From the NCBI GenBank assembly GCA_024752435.1, contig CP103034.1, positions 1,550,001 through 1,614,000 on the forward strand: a stretch of 64,000 nucleotides of DNA, given 5' to 3'. Shown in pieces: positions 1 to 11,295 of this stretch. Within the stretch, counting starts at the first letter, position 1. Each line of letters starts with the position of its first letter. The stretch is from Allantophomopsis cytisporea (lineage: Eukaryota; Ascomycota; Leotiomycetes; Phacidiales; Phacidiaceae). Both the position numbers and the translations under genes were made by a program. A model generated the notes under the pieces. It worked only from the letters and a program-made list of their open reading frames with translations. It had not been told where the DNA came from and did not search any database.

Positions 1-98
1 GTTTGATACACTGAATGGCATGTTCAAATGATCTACATCTCCTATTTGACAGAGGACTTTCGTCAGCAACGTCAAAGCGCTCTCTTCCCCAGTGCCAC

Positions 99-108
99 TT
101 ATATATAC
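99..108 (+). promoter_or_regulatory. TATA-like element upstream of dioxygenase gene
   Basis: A TTATATATAC stretch lies about 210 bases before the dioxygenase start codon. It is the only clear TATA-like run in the 315 bases before the gene. Its role is inferred from sequence and position only. Confidence 0.3.
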
Positions 109-315
109 AACATTACCAATCTATGTGCTTAATTCCGCTCTATCATCCAATAAATATCACCCTAATTCTCATATCGAATTCATGTTGATCTATTGATCAG
201 CCTCAAATCATCGATTCACCACTAAGTCTATTTGATCATCAAATTTCCAGTAATCTCGCATGCCAAATCACAAGATTGTCATCCAACCTACCTCTTCATA
301 CTCCATATAAACATC

Positions 316-1386
316 ATGGCCCCAACAGCAACCAACATTTCCAATCTGGCACCTAAGCCACATGGAGCCGACAACACGGCAAGATTTGACCCGAATTTCA
401 CTGAGCATGTCATTAGTGCCATGGGACCACAAACCTCGCCTCGAATGCGCTCAGTAATGGCTTCTTTGATTCGGCACGTACACGATTTCGCGCGCGAGAA
501 TGAAATCACAGTCGATGAATGGATGCAGGGCGTCGAGCTGATGAACTGGGCGGGGCAAATGAGTGATGATAAGAGAAACGAGGGACAACTCGTTTGCGAT
601 GTTATTGGTCTAGAATCGTGAGCCTACCAGCCATATCTCGGTGAAAAGTATATGTTGACATTGTGACAGACTGGTCGATGAGATCACGTTCAAAAAGGCA
701 GCGGAAGCAGACAACACCATCACCGCCAGTGCAATTCTCGGCCCTTTTTTCCGTCATGATGCTCCAGAAATCCAGAATGAGGACACTATCGTTCATGGTG
801 TTGATGATGGCGAGATTACTTACATGCATGGTATCGTAACCGATGCTGTGACGAAGAAGCCAGTTGCAAATGCCACCATTGATGTTTGGCAAGCCTCAAC
901 GAATGGACTGTATGAGCAGCAAGATGAGAACCAGATCGATTGTAATTTGAGAGGCAAGATCAGAACGGACTCCAATGGACGTTATGCGTTCTACTGTTTA
1001 AAGCCAACACCCTATCCTGTCCCAGATGATGGTATGTTTATCCAAGAAAGCACCTTTGATGCATGGGCTGACTTCTTGGAAGGACCCGCTGGGAAGCTCC
1101 TTAAGCTTATGGATAGACATCCTTTCCGCCCTGCACACATCCATCTCATTGTAAGCAGAGCCTTTGACTGATTCGTGCTCTGTGCCTAAACTAAATACAA
1201 TTACAGGTGATGCAAGATGGTTACAAACCAATAACTACGCAGATTTTCGATGCACAAGATCCATACTTGAAGAATGACTCTGTTTTCGCGGTAAAAGAAT
1301 CATTAGTTGTGGACTTTGTGCCCCTGAGTGGGAACCCCAAAGCGAAGCTTGAGGTTGTGTTCAATATCAAGCTTATCCCAAATTGA
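316..1386 (+). CDS. intradiol ring-cleavage dioxygenase (hydroxyquinol/catechol 1,2-dioxygenase type)
   Basis: Non-haem iron(III) enzyme that cleaves catechol or hydroxyquinol between the two hydroxyls, a late step of aromatic catabolism feeding the 3-oxoadipate route. Exons read as 316-617, 670-1031, 1083-1150 and 1207-1386, giving 303 residues, the usual length for the family. The start at 316 (MAPTATNISN) precedes the N-terminal dimerisation domain (about residues 20-110). The catalytic domain follows, with iron ligands Tyr182, Tyr216 and His240/His242 (in RPAHIHL), at the spacing expected of the family. The WQASTNGLY and NGRYAFYC segments and a PDDGPAGKLL loop restored by splicing also fit. 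Cytosolic, no signal peptide. A zinc-cluster regulator follows on the same strand and may control it. The fungal intradiol family does not let me separate hydroxyquinol from catechol specificity by eye. Confidence 0.9.
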
Positions 1387-1984
1387 TCATGTTCGAATGA
1401 ATAGGAGAATAAGGAAATCCGGATTGAAAAGATGTTCCAAGATGATATGGATATATTAATAGCAGTAGGCACGAGAGTACGGGAAACTCAGGTATCAATT
1501 TAACACTTTGGATTTACATTCGAAGAACTCTGTTGCTTTACAAGTCATCTAGAAACGTAAGATCGGGTGATAGTCAAGCTCAAAAGTCTTCTGTCTGGAT
1601 GGACCAGTTCCTTACGTGCACCAGAGAAATGCTGGGAATTACAAAGGTCCAATCAACAGGCTTTCCGGGGTACGGCTTACCCCACATCCACTAGTCAACC
1701 CCATAATCGCGACTCGGCACTTTGCCATGCCGCTTTCCCGGGACTTCCATGAAAGAACACCGACAACATCGAAATCGATATTGTGAAAGCAAATACCAGC
1801 AACATCAATACATAGCGCCAATACCATATCCTAAAGATCTAAACACTATTCGATATTTCTCATTTCACAGAAGAAAAATCACGCGCACGGAATAAGTGCT
1901 TTCAATTCTGATACTGTTAACAGTAGCATTGATCTCAAGATCTTACGATTTACGACGGTACCCGGGAGAGATCCAGGGATTGGA
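1387..1984 (+). other. intergenic region between dioxygenase and regulator
   Basis: About 600 bases with no convincing coding frame. It should hold the dioxygenase 3' end and the regulator promoter. Short open frames on both strands have no recognisable motifs. Confidence 0.5.
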
Positions 1985-4585
1985 ATGATGAAGAGACAGC
2001 GCGTATCACGTGCTTGTGACGAGTGTAAAAGTAAGAAGAAACAAGTACGTCGGTGAATATTCTTAAGCATTCAAAACTTCGCAAGGGTGTTATGATTTCT
2101 CATAACAATATTCTATTGTCAAGCCGAACAATGACACGTTTCTTGCACGTAATCTGCAGTTGTGACAATCGATTAAACTATAGCCTTATTCGGATGACAG
2201 AATCTAATATTTCAACTTGATAGTGTTCGGGTACTCATCCCTGTACTCTCTGCACGACTCGTTCTCGACAATGCATATTTTCAGGTGGTCCTCCTGTACC
2301 TAAGGATGACTCTCGTGTCACAAAAACTCGAAAGAGGTTTCCTCGTCCCTCAGACCAACCTCGCACTTTGGATCAAAGAGTGGAGCGGAGCATCTCATCA
2401 CTAGTTAACGAGGATGACACCCCGAAGACGCCTACTGCCGAGGATGCAACTTCTATAGAAAATGCGGGAAGACTCCTACAGGATGTAGGGGGACGGAGAC
2501 TTGGTACGTTTCTGACCATTGAAGTTTCTATTTTTGGGAATCTGACATCAAATTTAGTGTACGTTGGAGATTCGGCTTCGCTCTCATTCCTCCAGAGTAT
2601 GCGAAAGCTTGTCGAGGGGACTATAGGTGCTTCTGCCTTCACCAAAGATTCGAACCGACACAAGATCGTTGAGGCATCTATATCTACACATCCTGGATAT
2701 CGTCATACATATACCTTGCCTGACTATCACACAGCTAGGTATCTTGTTAGGTCCTTTTTCGACAATGTATTTTGAAGTCTTTCAATTCTCTGCCTTTCGA
2801 GTACTGATCATCTTGCAGACTACTGGTTTATTCGAGATTTTTCCTTCTGCCGACTTTTGGTTTCAGCTCAAAGAGACATATGAGAATCCCCTGCGAGCAG
2901 ACCCACAGTGGTTATGCCAACTCAACTTGGTCTTTGCTATTGGTATGCAGCTGCGAAGAGATGAGCTGGACCCTCTATCTAAAGAGCATGAGATACTCAC
3001 AAGACTTGAGGCTGATGGAGTGAACCGTGCGGAAAGCTTCTACCTGGCAGCGAAACATTTAAATGATCCAGCTCATGAACTTGAAGATGGAGAATTCCCG
3101 GAAGTTCAGTTGTTGTTATTGATGACCATCTATATGCTGACTGCAGCGAAAAGGAACACTGCGTTTGCTTATCTGGGTAAGTCCATCACGCTTCTCAGTT
3201 GCTCAGTTTGGGATGAATACTCTCCGATCTCTCATCATATTCATTGACGGTGCTTCCGCTCTGACTATTACACAGGAATGGCTGTTAGGTTAGCCTTTAC
3301 TATTGGTCTTCATAAGGAAGAAACCTTATCAATATTCAGTTTAGCAGAACAACAAACGCGGTTCGTAATAACTTGATAATCACTACAATGGAAAAGATTT
3401 CTTCTAATGTTTTTTTTCAGGAGAAATTTATGGCAGTCACTATATGTCATGGATTGTTTTCTTTCCTCAAGTCTTGGCCGGCCAAACGCCATCAGCTTTG
3501 AGTCTATGATAGAACCGTGCTCATATATGGCACATGATCAACCAAAAGGCAATAGAGACTCCGATCCTATAGACCTGATATTTTCGGGGAGGGCCTCCCA
3601 AATAACCGGCGAGATCCTCAACCGAGTTTACGATAGGCGTAAAGTCTCTAGAACAGTGGCATACAACCTATCTCTCCGATTCAGCGAATGGATGAATAAG
3701 TTACCTGCGAAACTCCATTGGAGACAAATCCCCCTCGACACATCGGATCCGAATCTAACTCTGAGTCGTCTTCATATCAATCTGATATATTTCCATGGAG
3801 TTTTACTTCTCACAAGACCATTCTTGCTCTACGAGATCAGCATCAAGCTCAAAGCTACACAGCCGATTATGTCCGAAGTTGAGCAACAAGATCGTTCTCC
3901 CGAGCAAGCATTCTGCTTTCACGGCGCTTGTGTTCGCTCAGCCATTCATACTGTAACAGCTGTGCATACGGCTTTTGAGTCACAGGCACTCCCAAGACGG
4001 GATCCATTCGTAATGTACTTACCCCACAGATCCTACATCTCATTCCCTAAACTTTGTACTAATGTTAACCCGGATAACAGTTATTATCTCTTCTCTGCGA
4101 CGCTCATCATACTAGCCAACAAGTTCTGCCCTGTGTATCACGAGCCATCCAGCACAGCATCTCTCCAAATGGCCTCGACAATCTTCCGATCTTGCGGCGA
4201 AGTCGATGCTCAAGCACGCCGCTACCAAACCATCCTTGACGCCTTCGACGAGGCTATCAATGAAGGCGAGAAAGCCAGAGACGCTATAGGAAACAGGAGT
4301 GAGCGCGATATTTTCAATGTGCTATTTGGGAATGATAGTGGGCTCGGTCAGAGTTCAGTGGTTCGGGAGGGCCCAATGGTGCCAAATTGGCCGGCCGATC
4401 ATGCTGAAATGGCGAGTGGAGAGGCTCAAACGGTTTGTGAAGGTATGAGCACCATGGTGCCTGAATTAGGAGAAGGAGTTGGGCCTTGGACAGCACAAGT
4501 GGAGGGAATGGGCGATGATATCGACTTCGATGCAATCTGGTGGGCGGGTGGACAGGATAACTTTATGTTCGCAGATGTCATATAG
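1985..4585 (+). CDS. Zn(II)2Cys6 transcription factor with fungal-specific TF domain
   Basis: Sequence-specific nuclear regulator of about 696 residues. Exons read as 1985-2044, 2224-2503, 2558-2766, 2819-3176, 3276-3360, 3421-4014 and 4081-4585; all phases agree. The binuclear zinc cluster is split by a 179-nt first intron: C11-x2-C14-x6-C21 before and at the junction, then x5-C27-x2-C30-x6-C37, followed by the basic linker VPKDDSRVTKTRKRFPR. The middle homology region (fungal_trans, about residues 190-500) contains LPDYHTARYLVRSFF, an Asp-Phe-rich core and an LYVMDCFLSSSLGRP segment. The C-terminus is acidic and glycine-rich. The start gives MMKRQRVSRACDEC; a second ATG follows immediately. 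Placement directly downstream of the dioxygenase suggests a local regulator of aromatic use, but the target is inference. Confidence 0.88.
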
Positions 4586-5612
4586 GTGCGTGTTTAAAAA
4601 ACGATGAAGCTGATGGGAGATTGCTCTCTCTTGAGAAGAGCCTCTGAGCTAGAATATTGTGTATAGTTTGTTACTGCAGGCTACTAGATGATTTAAGTAA
4701 AATAGCCAGTCATCCGGGTGGTTTATACCAACATTTATACCAACACTTATGTCAACGCTTATGTCATTATTACTTAACATCCTCTACCTAATTTTAGGGA
4801 ATCGTGGTGTTTCTCTATTACACGTATGTCGGAACAATCACACATAGTTGAAGCAATACATGCAAAGTATGATAAGCTATTGTTTTGGTCATTCAGCATC
4901 AACATGCTCAAGATGAGCGTCAAATAGCTGCCATGTTTTTATCGGAACGTGATCGTCATTTGTGAGTTCTTCAGGAAAGATTAGATGATGATAAATACAA
5001 TTCGCGGCACATTTTTATAAGCTTTGAGATGAAAAACAATTGCACTTGAGGTACGAACTGCAATCATTCTCGCCACTTATTATTCTGCACTACTACGTCC
5101 TGAGATATAATACAATGGACCCATATTAAGAATAAACAAGTTATTCTATTCATCATATAGTCGACTGTAGTGCTTTCTAAGTTTCGAACCATAGCACTAA
5201 TTAAAGTTATACTCTTACAAGACATGGATACGAACCAGCTATGCTGTTTCTGGACACGCATTCGGGAAATAAATCATATGAGGCTGGTCTTCGAGAAATA
5301 TGGCAACCAAAGTAACACCAACAATTTCATTAGACCAATGCATTTCCTATGACAATTTTATTTCATACGTAAATGTCGAGCTTCACTGCCGAAGAAGACA
5401 AGAGGCCTGGTAAAACCCGACTATCTCTCCCAAATAAACACAAGCCGTCAATCGGTAGACTAGCCGCCGGGTGGGAGCCCCACTTGCGACTGTGACAGCC
5501 ACTCACAAGTATTGGAATCTGCCAAAATCTTCCAGAGATCACCAGCTATTCTTTTCAAGTCTGACCAGGTTAATAATACAAAATATGGCCCTTGTCGACA
5601 TCTCCAATCATC
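4586..5612. other. gene-free interval before tRNA-Gln
   Basis: About 1 kb between the regulator stop and the tRNA gene. It includes short imperfect repeats of a TTATACCAACA-type motif near 4728-4760. I see no coding exon or RNA gene in it. Confidence 0.5.
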
Positions 5613-5741
5613 GGTTGCGTAGTGTAGTGGTTGTAAGTAGCATCATCATCAAGCGTCTTCTGAAGAACATCGTCTAACAAATTAAATAGATCACGACAGA
5701 TTCTGATTCTGTAGATCCCGGTTCGATTCCGGGCGCGACCT
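5613..5741 (+). tRNA. tRNA-Gln (CUG anticodon) interrupted in the D loop
   Basis: Removing 5633-5689 leaves exactly 72 nt that fold as a normal cloverleaf. The acceptor stem is GGTTGCG with CGCGACC (one G-T pair), the D stem is GTG/CAC with a TAGTGGTTAT loop, and the anticodon stem is ACAGA/TCTGT. The loop TTCTGAT gives anticodon CTG (Gln). The T stem is CCCGG/CCGGG with loop TTCGATT, and the discriminator is T. The A box (TAGTGTAGTGG) lies intact just before the insert and the B box (GGTTCGATTCC) after it, so RNA polymerase III promoter elements are kept. A run of five T follows at 5746. No canonical 37/38 intron is present. The alternative is a tRNA pseudogene, but no stem mismatch supports that. 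Confidence 0.87.
5633..5689 (+). other. 57-nt spliceosomal-type insert inside tRNA-Gln
   Basis: The insert begins GTAAGT, has CTAAC at 5674-5678 and ends AATAG, 11 nt further on. These are the same signals seen in the protein-gene introns of this window. It falls between tRNA nucleotides 20 and 21, where nuclear tRNA introns are not normally found. It contains no TTTT that would stop RNA polymerase III. Splicing is inferred. Confidence 0.75.
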
Positions 5742-5745
5742 TCTA

Positions 5746-5750
5746 TTTTT
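5746..5750 (+). terminator. RNA polymerase III terminator of tRNA-Gln
   Basis: A run of five T on the sense strand starts 5 nt after the discriminator base, as expected for a polymerase III terminator. A second T5 run follows at about 5756. Confidence 0.7.
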
Positions 5751-6195
5751 GCGAATTTTTATGATTCTTAGGCTCTTAACACACAATCATTCTATCTTCA
5801 TATCGTTTTTGAGGCTGATGTGTGGCATTATTTTTTAACTTCTCTTTGGTATTGAGGACTACTATTAAGACTTGATGTCTACTACTTAAAGAACTATGGC
5901 AAATGTTGTCTCTTGGAAGCTCTCTAATTCAAGTTGGAGAGGACTTCTTGATCATCGACGTTATGCTTTTGGGGATTCCTTCAGTACTTTGTTGCACGGC
6001 CCGAGATTCAGGTTGAGAGAGATTGTTGGTTCGTCCGTCCCTATGAGCCGATTTTAGGCGACATGCGCTGGCTCAGTAGAGGTCTTACCAATTGTTTGGA
6101 TGGACTAGGGAACCACCCACTTTTGTACATGGCACATAAACTATGATATCTTATCGGTGTTGACTTTCAACTTTTCAATTATCCTACGCTTGAAA
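5751..6195. other. intergenic region upstream of amidohydrolase
   Basis: About 445 bases without a coding frame or recognisable RNA. It probably carries the amidohydrolase promoter; no clear TATA box is seen. Confidence 0.45.
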
Positions 6196-7599
6196 ATGTC
6201 ACGAATCATTATCCAGAATGCTACAATTCTGACGCTGGATAGTGTAGACACTTTTTATTACCCTGGTGTCATCGAGATACGTGATGATAGAATATTCAAA
6301 ATTGAAGCCTGGCCGGTAGAGACAGATCAAGATGACTATGATGGAAGTACCACTCTTATTGATGGTACAGATAAACTTGTCATGCCAGGTCTCGTAGATC
6401 TTCATTTTCACACATCGTTTGCAAAGGTAATTCATAATCATAATTTAAAGCAAAGATACTGATACTCTCAGGGCTACAATGACAATCTCCCTTTATGGGA
6501 ATACCTGGACACAATTTGGTATCCTTCAATCAGAGCATTGACTCCTGAAGCTGCTAAAACAGCAGCTCTGCACTCTTACATTACAGCCCTGAAATCCGGC
6601 ACGACCACAGTAAATGATATGTACCGGCACCTCTCCTCACTCGCCAAAGCCGCTCTAGAGACTGGTATCCGTGCCGTCCTTAGCAACGACATCGCACTTC
6701 CCGAGCACGGCTTAGACAGCGTGGCAGACGCCGAACAAGCTTTCCATAGCCTGAATGGCCTGGGCGATGGGCGCATCAAGATCTGGCTGGGGCTCGAATG
6801 GATGCCACTATCGGATCCTGCGCTCTTGGCGGATATTGCGCGCGCGAAGAAAGAGCTCAACACAGGACTGCACATGCACCTGTGCGAGAGCCGCTCAGAG
6901 ATCGACGATACTGCTACGCGGTTTGGAAAGAGACCTACGGAATTGGCTCTCGAGGCTGGCATTCTTGGCCCAAACACCGTTGCCGCTCACTGTGTGCACC
7001 TGTCCGATCGCGAGATAGAGATCCTCGCTGAGACGGGAACGCACATCTCGCATAATGCGGGCTCGAACGCGAAGCTGGGCAGTGGCATTGCGCGGCTGCA
7101 GGATATGGTGGCTGCTGGCATCAATGTGGGTTTGGGTGTCGATGCGTGCGAATGCCATAACTCGACGGATATGTTTGAGGAGATGAAAATTACGTCATAT
7201 ATGCAGCGTGCCAGTCACCAGGATGCATCGCTGGGACAGCCGGCGCAGATTTTGAGAATGGCGACAGGAAATGGAGCGAGAGCTTTGGGTGTTGATACGG
7301 GTGTGCTGGAAGTTGGGAGGAAGGCAGATGTTATTGTACTTGATTTGAAGAAAGATATGATGTTTACCCCACTCTTGAGAAGTCCAAAAGAGGAGAGACG
7401 GAAACAAATTGAGAGCCATTTGGTTTTTGGCTGTAACGGGACTGCCGTGGATACTGTTATTGTTGATGGAAAAATTGTCGTGCAGGAAAGGAAGGTGTTG
7501 GGCATTGATGAGGAGAAGGTTAGAAGGGATATGGATGATATGTTTCAGGAGCTTGTTACCGAAATGGAAAAGAAGAGGGTAGACAGAGTGAAGAAATGA
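6196..7599 (+). CDS. metal-dependent amidohydrolase (MTA/SAH deaminase - TRZ/ATZ-like family)
   Basis: Predicted cytosolic hydrolase that removes an amino or halide group from a nitrogen heterocycle; the substrate cannot be assigned. Exons 6196-6426 and 6472-7599 give 452 residues, a normal length. After an N-terminal beta-sandwich strand (IIIQNATILTLD), the barrel starts with the HxH metal motif at His70/His72 (PGLVDLHFHTSFAKG, rebuilt across the 45-nt intron). Further metal ligands appear as HMHLCES (about 211-213), AAHCVHLSD and the Asp of GVDACECHNSTDMFEEM, which is the NNSLDMF-type region of the MTA/SAH deaminase and atrazine chlorohydrolase group. The C-terminal strand region (KADVIVLDLKKD, DTVIVDGKIVVQ) closes the composite domain. 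The next gene, a regulator, is convergent only 80 bases away. Confidence 0.87.
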
Positions 7600-7679
7600 T
7601 TCTTTGAAAAATGTCAGACTTTTCTTCAAATTCTCTTTCGAGATTTGATTGAAATATCAGAATATTTTGAGGCAATCTG

Positions 7680-10317
7680 TCAGAAATTGAAAAAGTCAAG
7701 GTTCTGATCCATATTTCCTGGAAGTGCTATGGTGGGCCATCGTCAGTAGGAATTAATGTACAAGTAAGGACACAGAGCCTACCCATTTGATCGATGAAAT
7801 CCCAACTCAATTGATTGGCGTTAAAGTCGACTATAGACGGCATATCCATAGAACCATTCTCGAAAAGTGATCTCTCGTCATTTCCCCCCAACACGGAATT
7901 TTGTAACGGCTGAGCCTGATGCTCTTGCTCCTGGGCGGATTCATTATTAACAGTAACAGTCACCAGATTGCCAGATTCATCGACATGACCTTCCAACGTT
8001 GCTTGGACGGCATTCTCAAGTTGTAAAGCTGGAGGATATGCTACTTTACGAGCTTTTCGTCGCAATTGGGTGAGCATGAAGTGATATCTTTTAGTTAGAG
8101 ACCCTTCCAGGGCTATTGAGGCTAGGAACTTTTGACAGCGATCGACAACCTCAAAATATGGTTCGCCGGTCTTAGAGACTACGGTAAATGCCTCCAAACG
8201 ATGATGAATGACGTAAATGTAAAATGTGGATATTGCACATAATGCGATGTATTGGGTGAACCAGAATCCATGTATACTAAGAATTGAAATCAGACTCATG
8301 TATTTGTTACCTTGGGCCGAACCTTGACTTACAAAGCTTTGTTTGATATGAAGGTATCAACTACACTGCAAATTAGCCGTAGAACCTGCATAAGATGTGG
8401 TGAAAATTACCAGTATCAATAATGACTAGCGTAGCAGCTATAAAATCTTTGACAAATCTTCTTGATTTATCATTATTGTCAATTGAGTTTGTTTGGCCTA
8501 AGGTCGTGAAGTCATCCAACAAGAACTGTCGAGTAGTAAAAATCTGCACGTGTGCATAAGACAGCTTCATCACAGCGTTCTGCCCTATCATGAAATTAGT
8601 CCTCTCTAACATATGATGAGAGATTGCTCGTACTTTCGTAGATTGTTTCTCCTGTCCATGTATTGTCGGAGGGTCTAAGGAAGAGCGGCAAGCTCTCTTT
8701 CAATTCTTCGAGCTCACCCATGAGCGACTCCGCCCGTGAAAGGAGTTCTAGCTTGGAAGGTGGTCTTAACGGATAGAGGAGATCAGATGACTTTCCCATG
8801 ATATAGGATAGCCTATCATACTTAGCATGGTTAACTGTCAATTCTAGCAAGCCATGCTGTGGGAGAAATGGTAGCATCTCTTTGTTAGTGAGCACTAAAT
8901 CATCATCGCACACATTCATTGGAAAGTCCTGGTTAACGTCCTCGTCACGAAATATTCGAGGTCTGCCTTTCATAACACTGAGATAACGATCCAAAATGTA
9001 CGCACTCCGAAAGACTCTCTGCCGACATTCAAATTCCACCAGAGAACCTTGAAAAGTTCTAACTGATGTTTTACATTGCAAACCCAGCGCCATGACAATC
9101 AATGATGTCATACCAAATTTGTACCAGCACTCATTCATGCGCGAGGTATTCAAGAGATAAAGGCACATAGCAAGGCGTGCTTGAACGCTTTCGAGTCTAG
9201 GAGGGCCCGGTTCTGTGTCTAAGAGGTTTTGGCCTTCTCATACAAAAAATTCCTATTTCTGAATAAGCGTTTGTTACATAGTACGAGAATTATCTAAGAT
9301 TACCTGTTTTCTATTTGATTCGAAGCCGAGCCATGATATTCCGAAGCCTGGGCCCAGATCAGATATATAGAGGCCTCCTGAGCTGGCAGTAACCGGTCAT
9401 CGTTATGAGGATGCTCTGGAAGGCTACATTTCCTAAACAGTATCGTGGTCCATTTAGACACTGTTGGCCTATGGAAGAATCTATACGTTGGAGTGGCAAA
9501 ATCGAAATATCTAGATAACATGCAGTTTGAGCTTTCCTCATCAGGTATTTCAAATACTGTTGAACTTGGTACTGGGTTCGGAACATCCCCACTGGTGAAA
9601 ATTGAAAACGACGTAGGAACACGCCTTTCCTCGGATATTTTCATGGAAGTCTGACTCTCACGAGTAGACTCAATTCTTTTCACGGCTTGTTGCAAAAAAA
9701 GCTAGACCAGATGTTGGGCCTGTATGCTGTTCGTCAGGGCTGAAGTCTCGTACAGGAGAGTTCCTCGAAGAGTCTAAGGGATTTTGCCCTGTAAAAATTA
9801 CAGCGGTTGATGCCCTGAATCGTGGATCGATTGAGTCACCTCGCCCAGCTGAAGTTCGAGCACAGGAACTGATATTGCTATTTCTTTCACCTACGTTGAT
9901 ATCACTGTCCGCAGGAGTAAAGTCCTTGAGCTTCCTCTTCTTGGTTTTGTTTGGGCGTCCATCGACATTGTTGAATTCGCACAGTAATCCATCTTGCTGG
10001 CATCTCTTACATGGCTGTTCATCAGAGCAGCTAATTTTGCGTCTTTGAGAGTACAAGGTCAGTATCTTGAAGATGATCTTGTATCAGATGTCAGGAGCTA
10101 TTATTCCTTATGTGGTTGTAATAATTGAGACATAGATATGTGTCGGAATCAAACTTTAAAATTTGCTCACAAGGATGAAAAGAGCTTACTTTCTACATGA
10201 TTGACATGCTCTGCTTACTCGAACACGTTTGTGTGGATGTTCACTTTGCTTCAGTGCTGGACTTGATGCATATGTTGAGCCTGGTACCGAAGTTGTCCAA
10301 TCATCAGAATCATCCAT
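7680..10317 (-). CDS. Zn(II)2Cys6 transcription factor, possibly frame-broken
   Basis: Reading 5' to 3' on the minus strand, exons are 10317-10190, 10042-9754, 9701-9304, 9258-8634, 8584-8411, 8360-8333, 8276-7783 and 7726-7680, about 727 residues. The zinc cluster CQSCRKRKISC is joined across intron 1 and continues DEQPCKRCQQDGLLC. The fungal TF domain includes FFHRPT, DTEPGPPRLESVQARL, VFRSAYILDRYLS and NAVMKLSYAHVQIF. One problem remains. In the exon starting at 9258 the frame YEKAK runs into the frame NLLDTEPG only if one A is missing from the A4 run at 9227-9230 (plus-strand T4). A longer intron, 9303-9197, would skip that stretch and keep the frame open (706 residues), but it discards sequence that looks conserved. 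So this is either a mildly decayed gene, a sequence error, or an unusual intron. It lies convergent to the amidohydrolase and divergent from the reductase region. Confidence 0.75.
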
Positions 10318-10869
10318 ATTGAGCGGATATAATCACGGTTCAATTGATGTGATTGGTGTAGACGTCCAAAAAATATATTTTGGCAGTAGATAAAAAGAGA
10401 TGTATGAAGATTGAAAATATCCCTAGCAACAAGTAGTAGAACCGAAAGGAAATACGGATGTGAAGTGTATTTGGATTTGGTACAAGGTTAGTGTTGCCGG
10501 AATAATGGTGGTTGTCATGAGCCGAGGTCAAAGGTCATTTTCCGTGATTATCGTCCGTAGTAAATGGAAGAAATACGGAAATACGGAAAAACGAATGGAA
10601 ATAGCCAACGGTTCTCCTCTGGAAGTCCTATAGCCCCTAAAGAACTTTTGAGGATATCCAATATGACTCCGGTGGTTTATCAATAATAGCCGCTTGAGAT
10701 TGGCACCAGGCTATGTTGTTAGAATAGGGAGCATACCGGAAATGACGTGCGGCAAAGCTCGAGAAATTCAGATATCATAACTACCAATCTACAGCCATCT
10801 TTCGTAGGTTTTTCACGCAATCTACATCCATTGAAAATCAGGGTCATTTTGTTCTTTTCCCAATTTACA
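10318..10869. other. regulator promoter side of the divergent region
   Basis: About 550 bases upstream of the minus-strand regulator. It includes a cluster of GGAAATACGG-like repeats around 10447-10600. No coding sequence is seen. Confidence 0.4.
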
Positions 10870-11140
10870 ATGGTATTAAGAAGGACTTCCAAGCTCAACA
10901 CGGGAGCCAGCATCCCGGCCGTTGGATTCGAAGCGTGGCAAGCAGCACCTCACGAGATCGAAAAAGGGGTCAATTTCTTTTGGAAAGCCTGCAATATTTG
11001 AATCGGCATTGGAATTACTGTCAAGAATATTCAACCAAAACCTTGCGCCAGATGTTAGCCAAGCCGTCTAGTTTCACTTGAAGTTGGACTTGCACTATAA
11101 TCAAGATTGGCATAAGCCTGAAGTTCAATCTGCAAACCAA
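10870..11140 (+). pseudogene. decayed aldo-keto reductase fragment
   Basis: An ATG at 10870 starts MVLRRTSKLNTGASIPAVGF followed by EAWQAAPHEIEKGV. This is the N-terminal strand and first helix of aldo-keto reductases (family form: LNTGxxIPAVGFGTWQ). The frame ends in TGA near 11001, right where AGYRHID should follow. A second remnant, FNQNLAPDVSQAV then a TAG then HLKLDLHYNQDW, appears around 11034-11115 and matches the later WN...DV..A...SLK.L.LDY region. The intervening catalytic Asp/Tyr part is missing, so the gene is truncated, internally deleted and interrupted by stops. No product is expected. It may be a lost member of a metabolic cluster with the adjacent reductase gene. Confidence 0.6.
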
Positions 11141-11157
11141 TTCATTTCAAGAGCATC

Positions 11158-11295
11158 CTACTCCTCACGAGTAAGATGAGCTATCTCAGCTGGAATCGGG
11201 ACTCGAATGTTGGTATCTGCGACGCCTTTCGTAGCTGATGAGGCGTCAAGATCGCGAGTATCCTCTATCAGTTCAACATCTCCGTATTTGGACAT
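11158..11295 (-). pseudogene. short conserved-looking ORF, possible permease N-terminus relic
   Basis: A 45-residue minus-strand frame starts MSKYGDVELIEDTRDLD and ends IPAEIAHLTREE before TAG. Beyond the stop the same frame reads DALEMNWFAD, which resembles the E-L-x-A-L-E-K-K-L-V-R-K-I-D run that precedes the first membrane helix in many fungal MFS permeases. I cannot confirm this. It could also be a genuine small ORF or chance. Confidence 0.25.

Noticed and set aside
8585..8633. Apparent second frameshift in the minus-strand regulator
   Set aside because: A 49-nt intron (GTACGA at the start, CTAAT, TAG at the end) joins YE to RQNAVMKL in frame, so no break is needed.
9694..9754. Apparent frameshift at a T7 run in the same regulator
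   Set aside because: A 52-nt intron from 9753 to 9702 with CTGAC branch site restores the frame.
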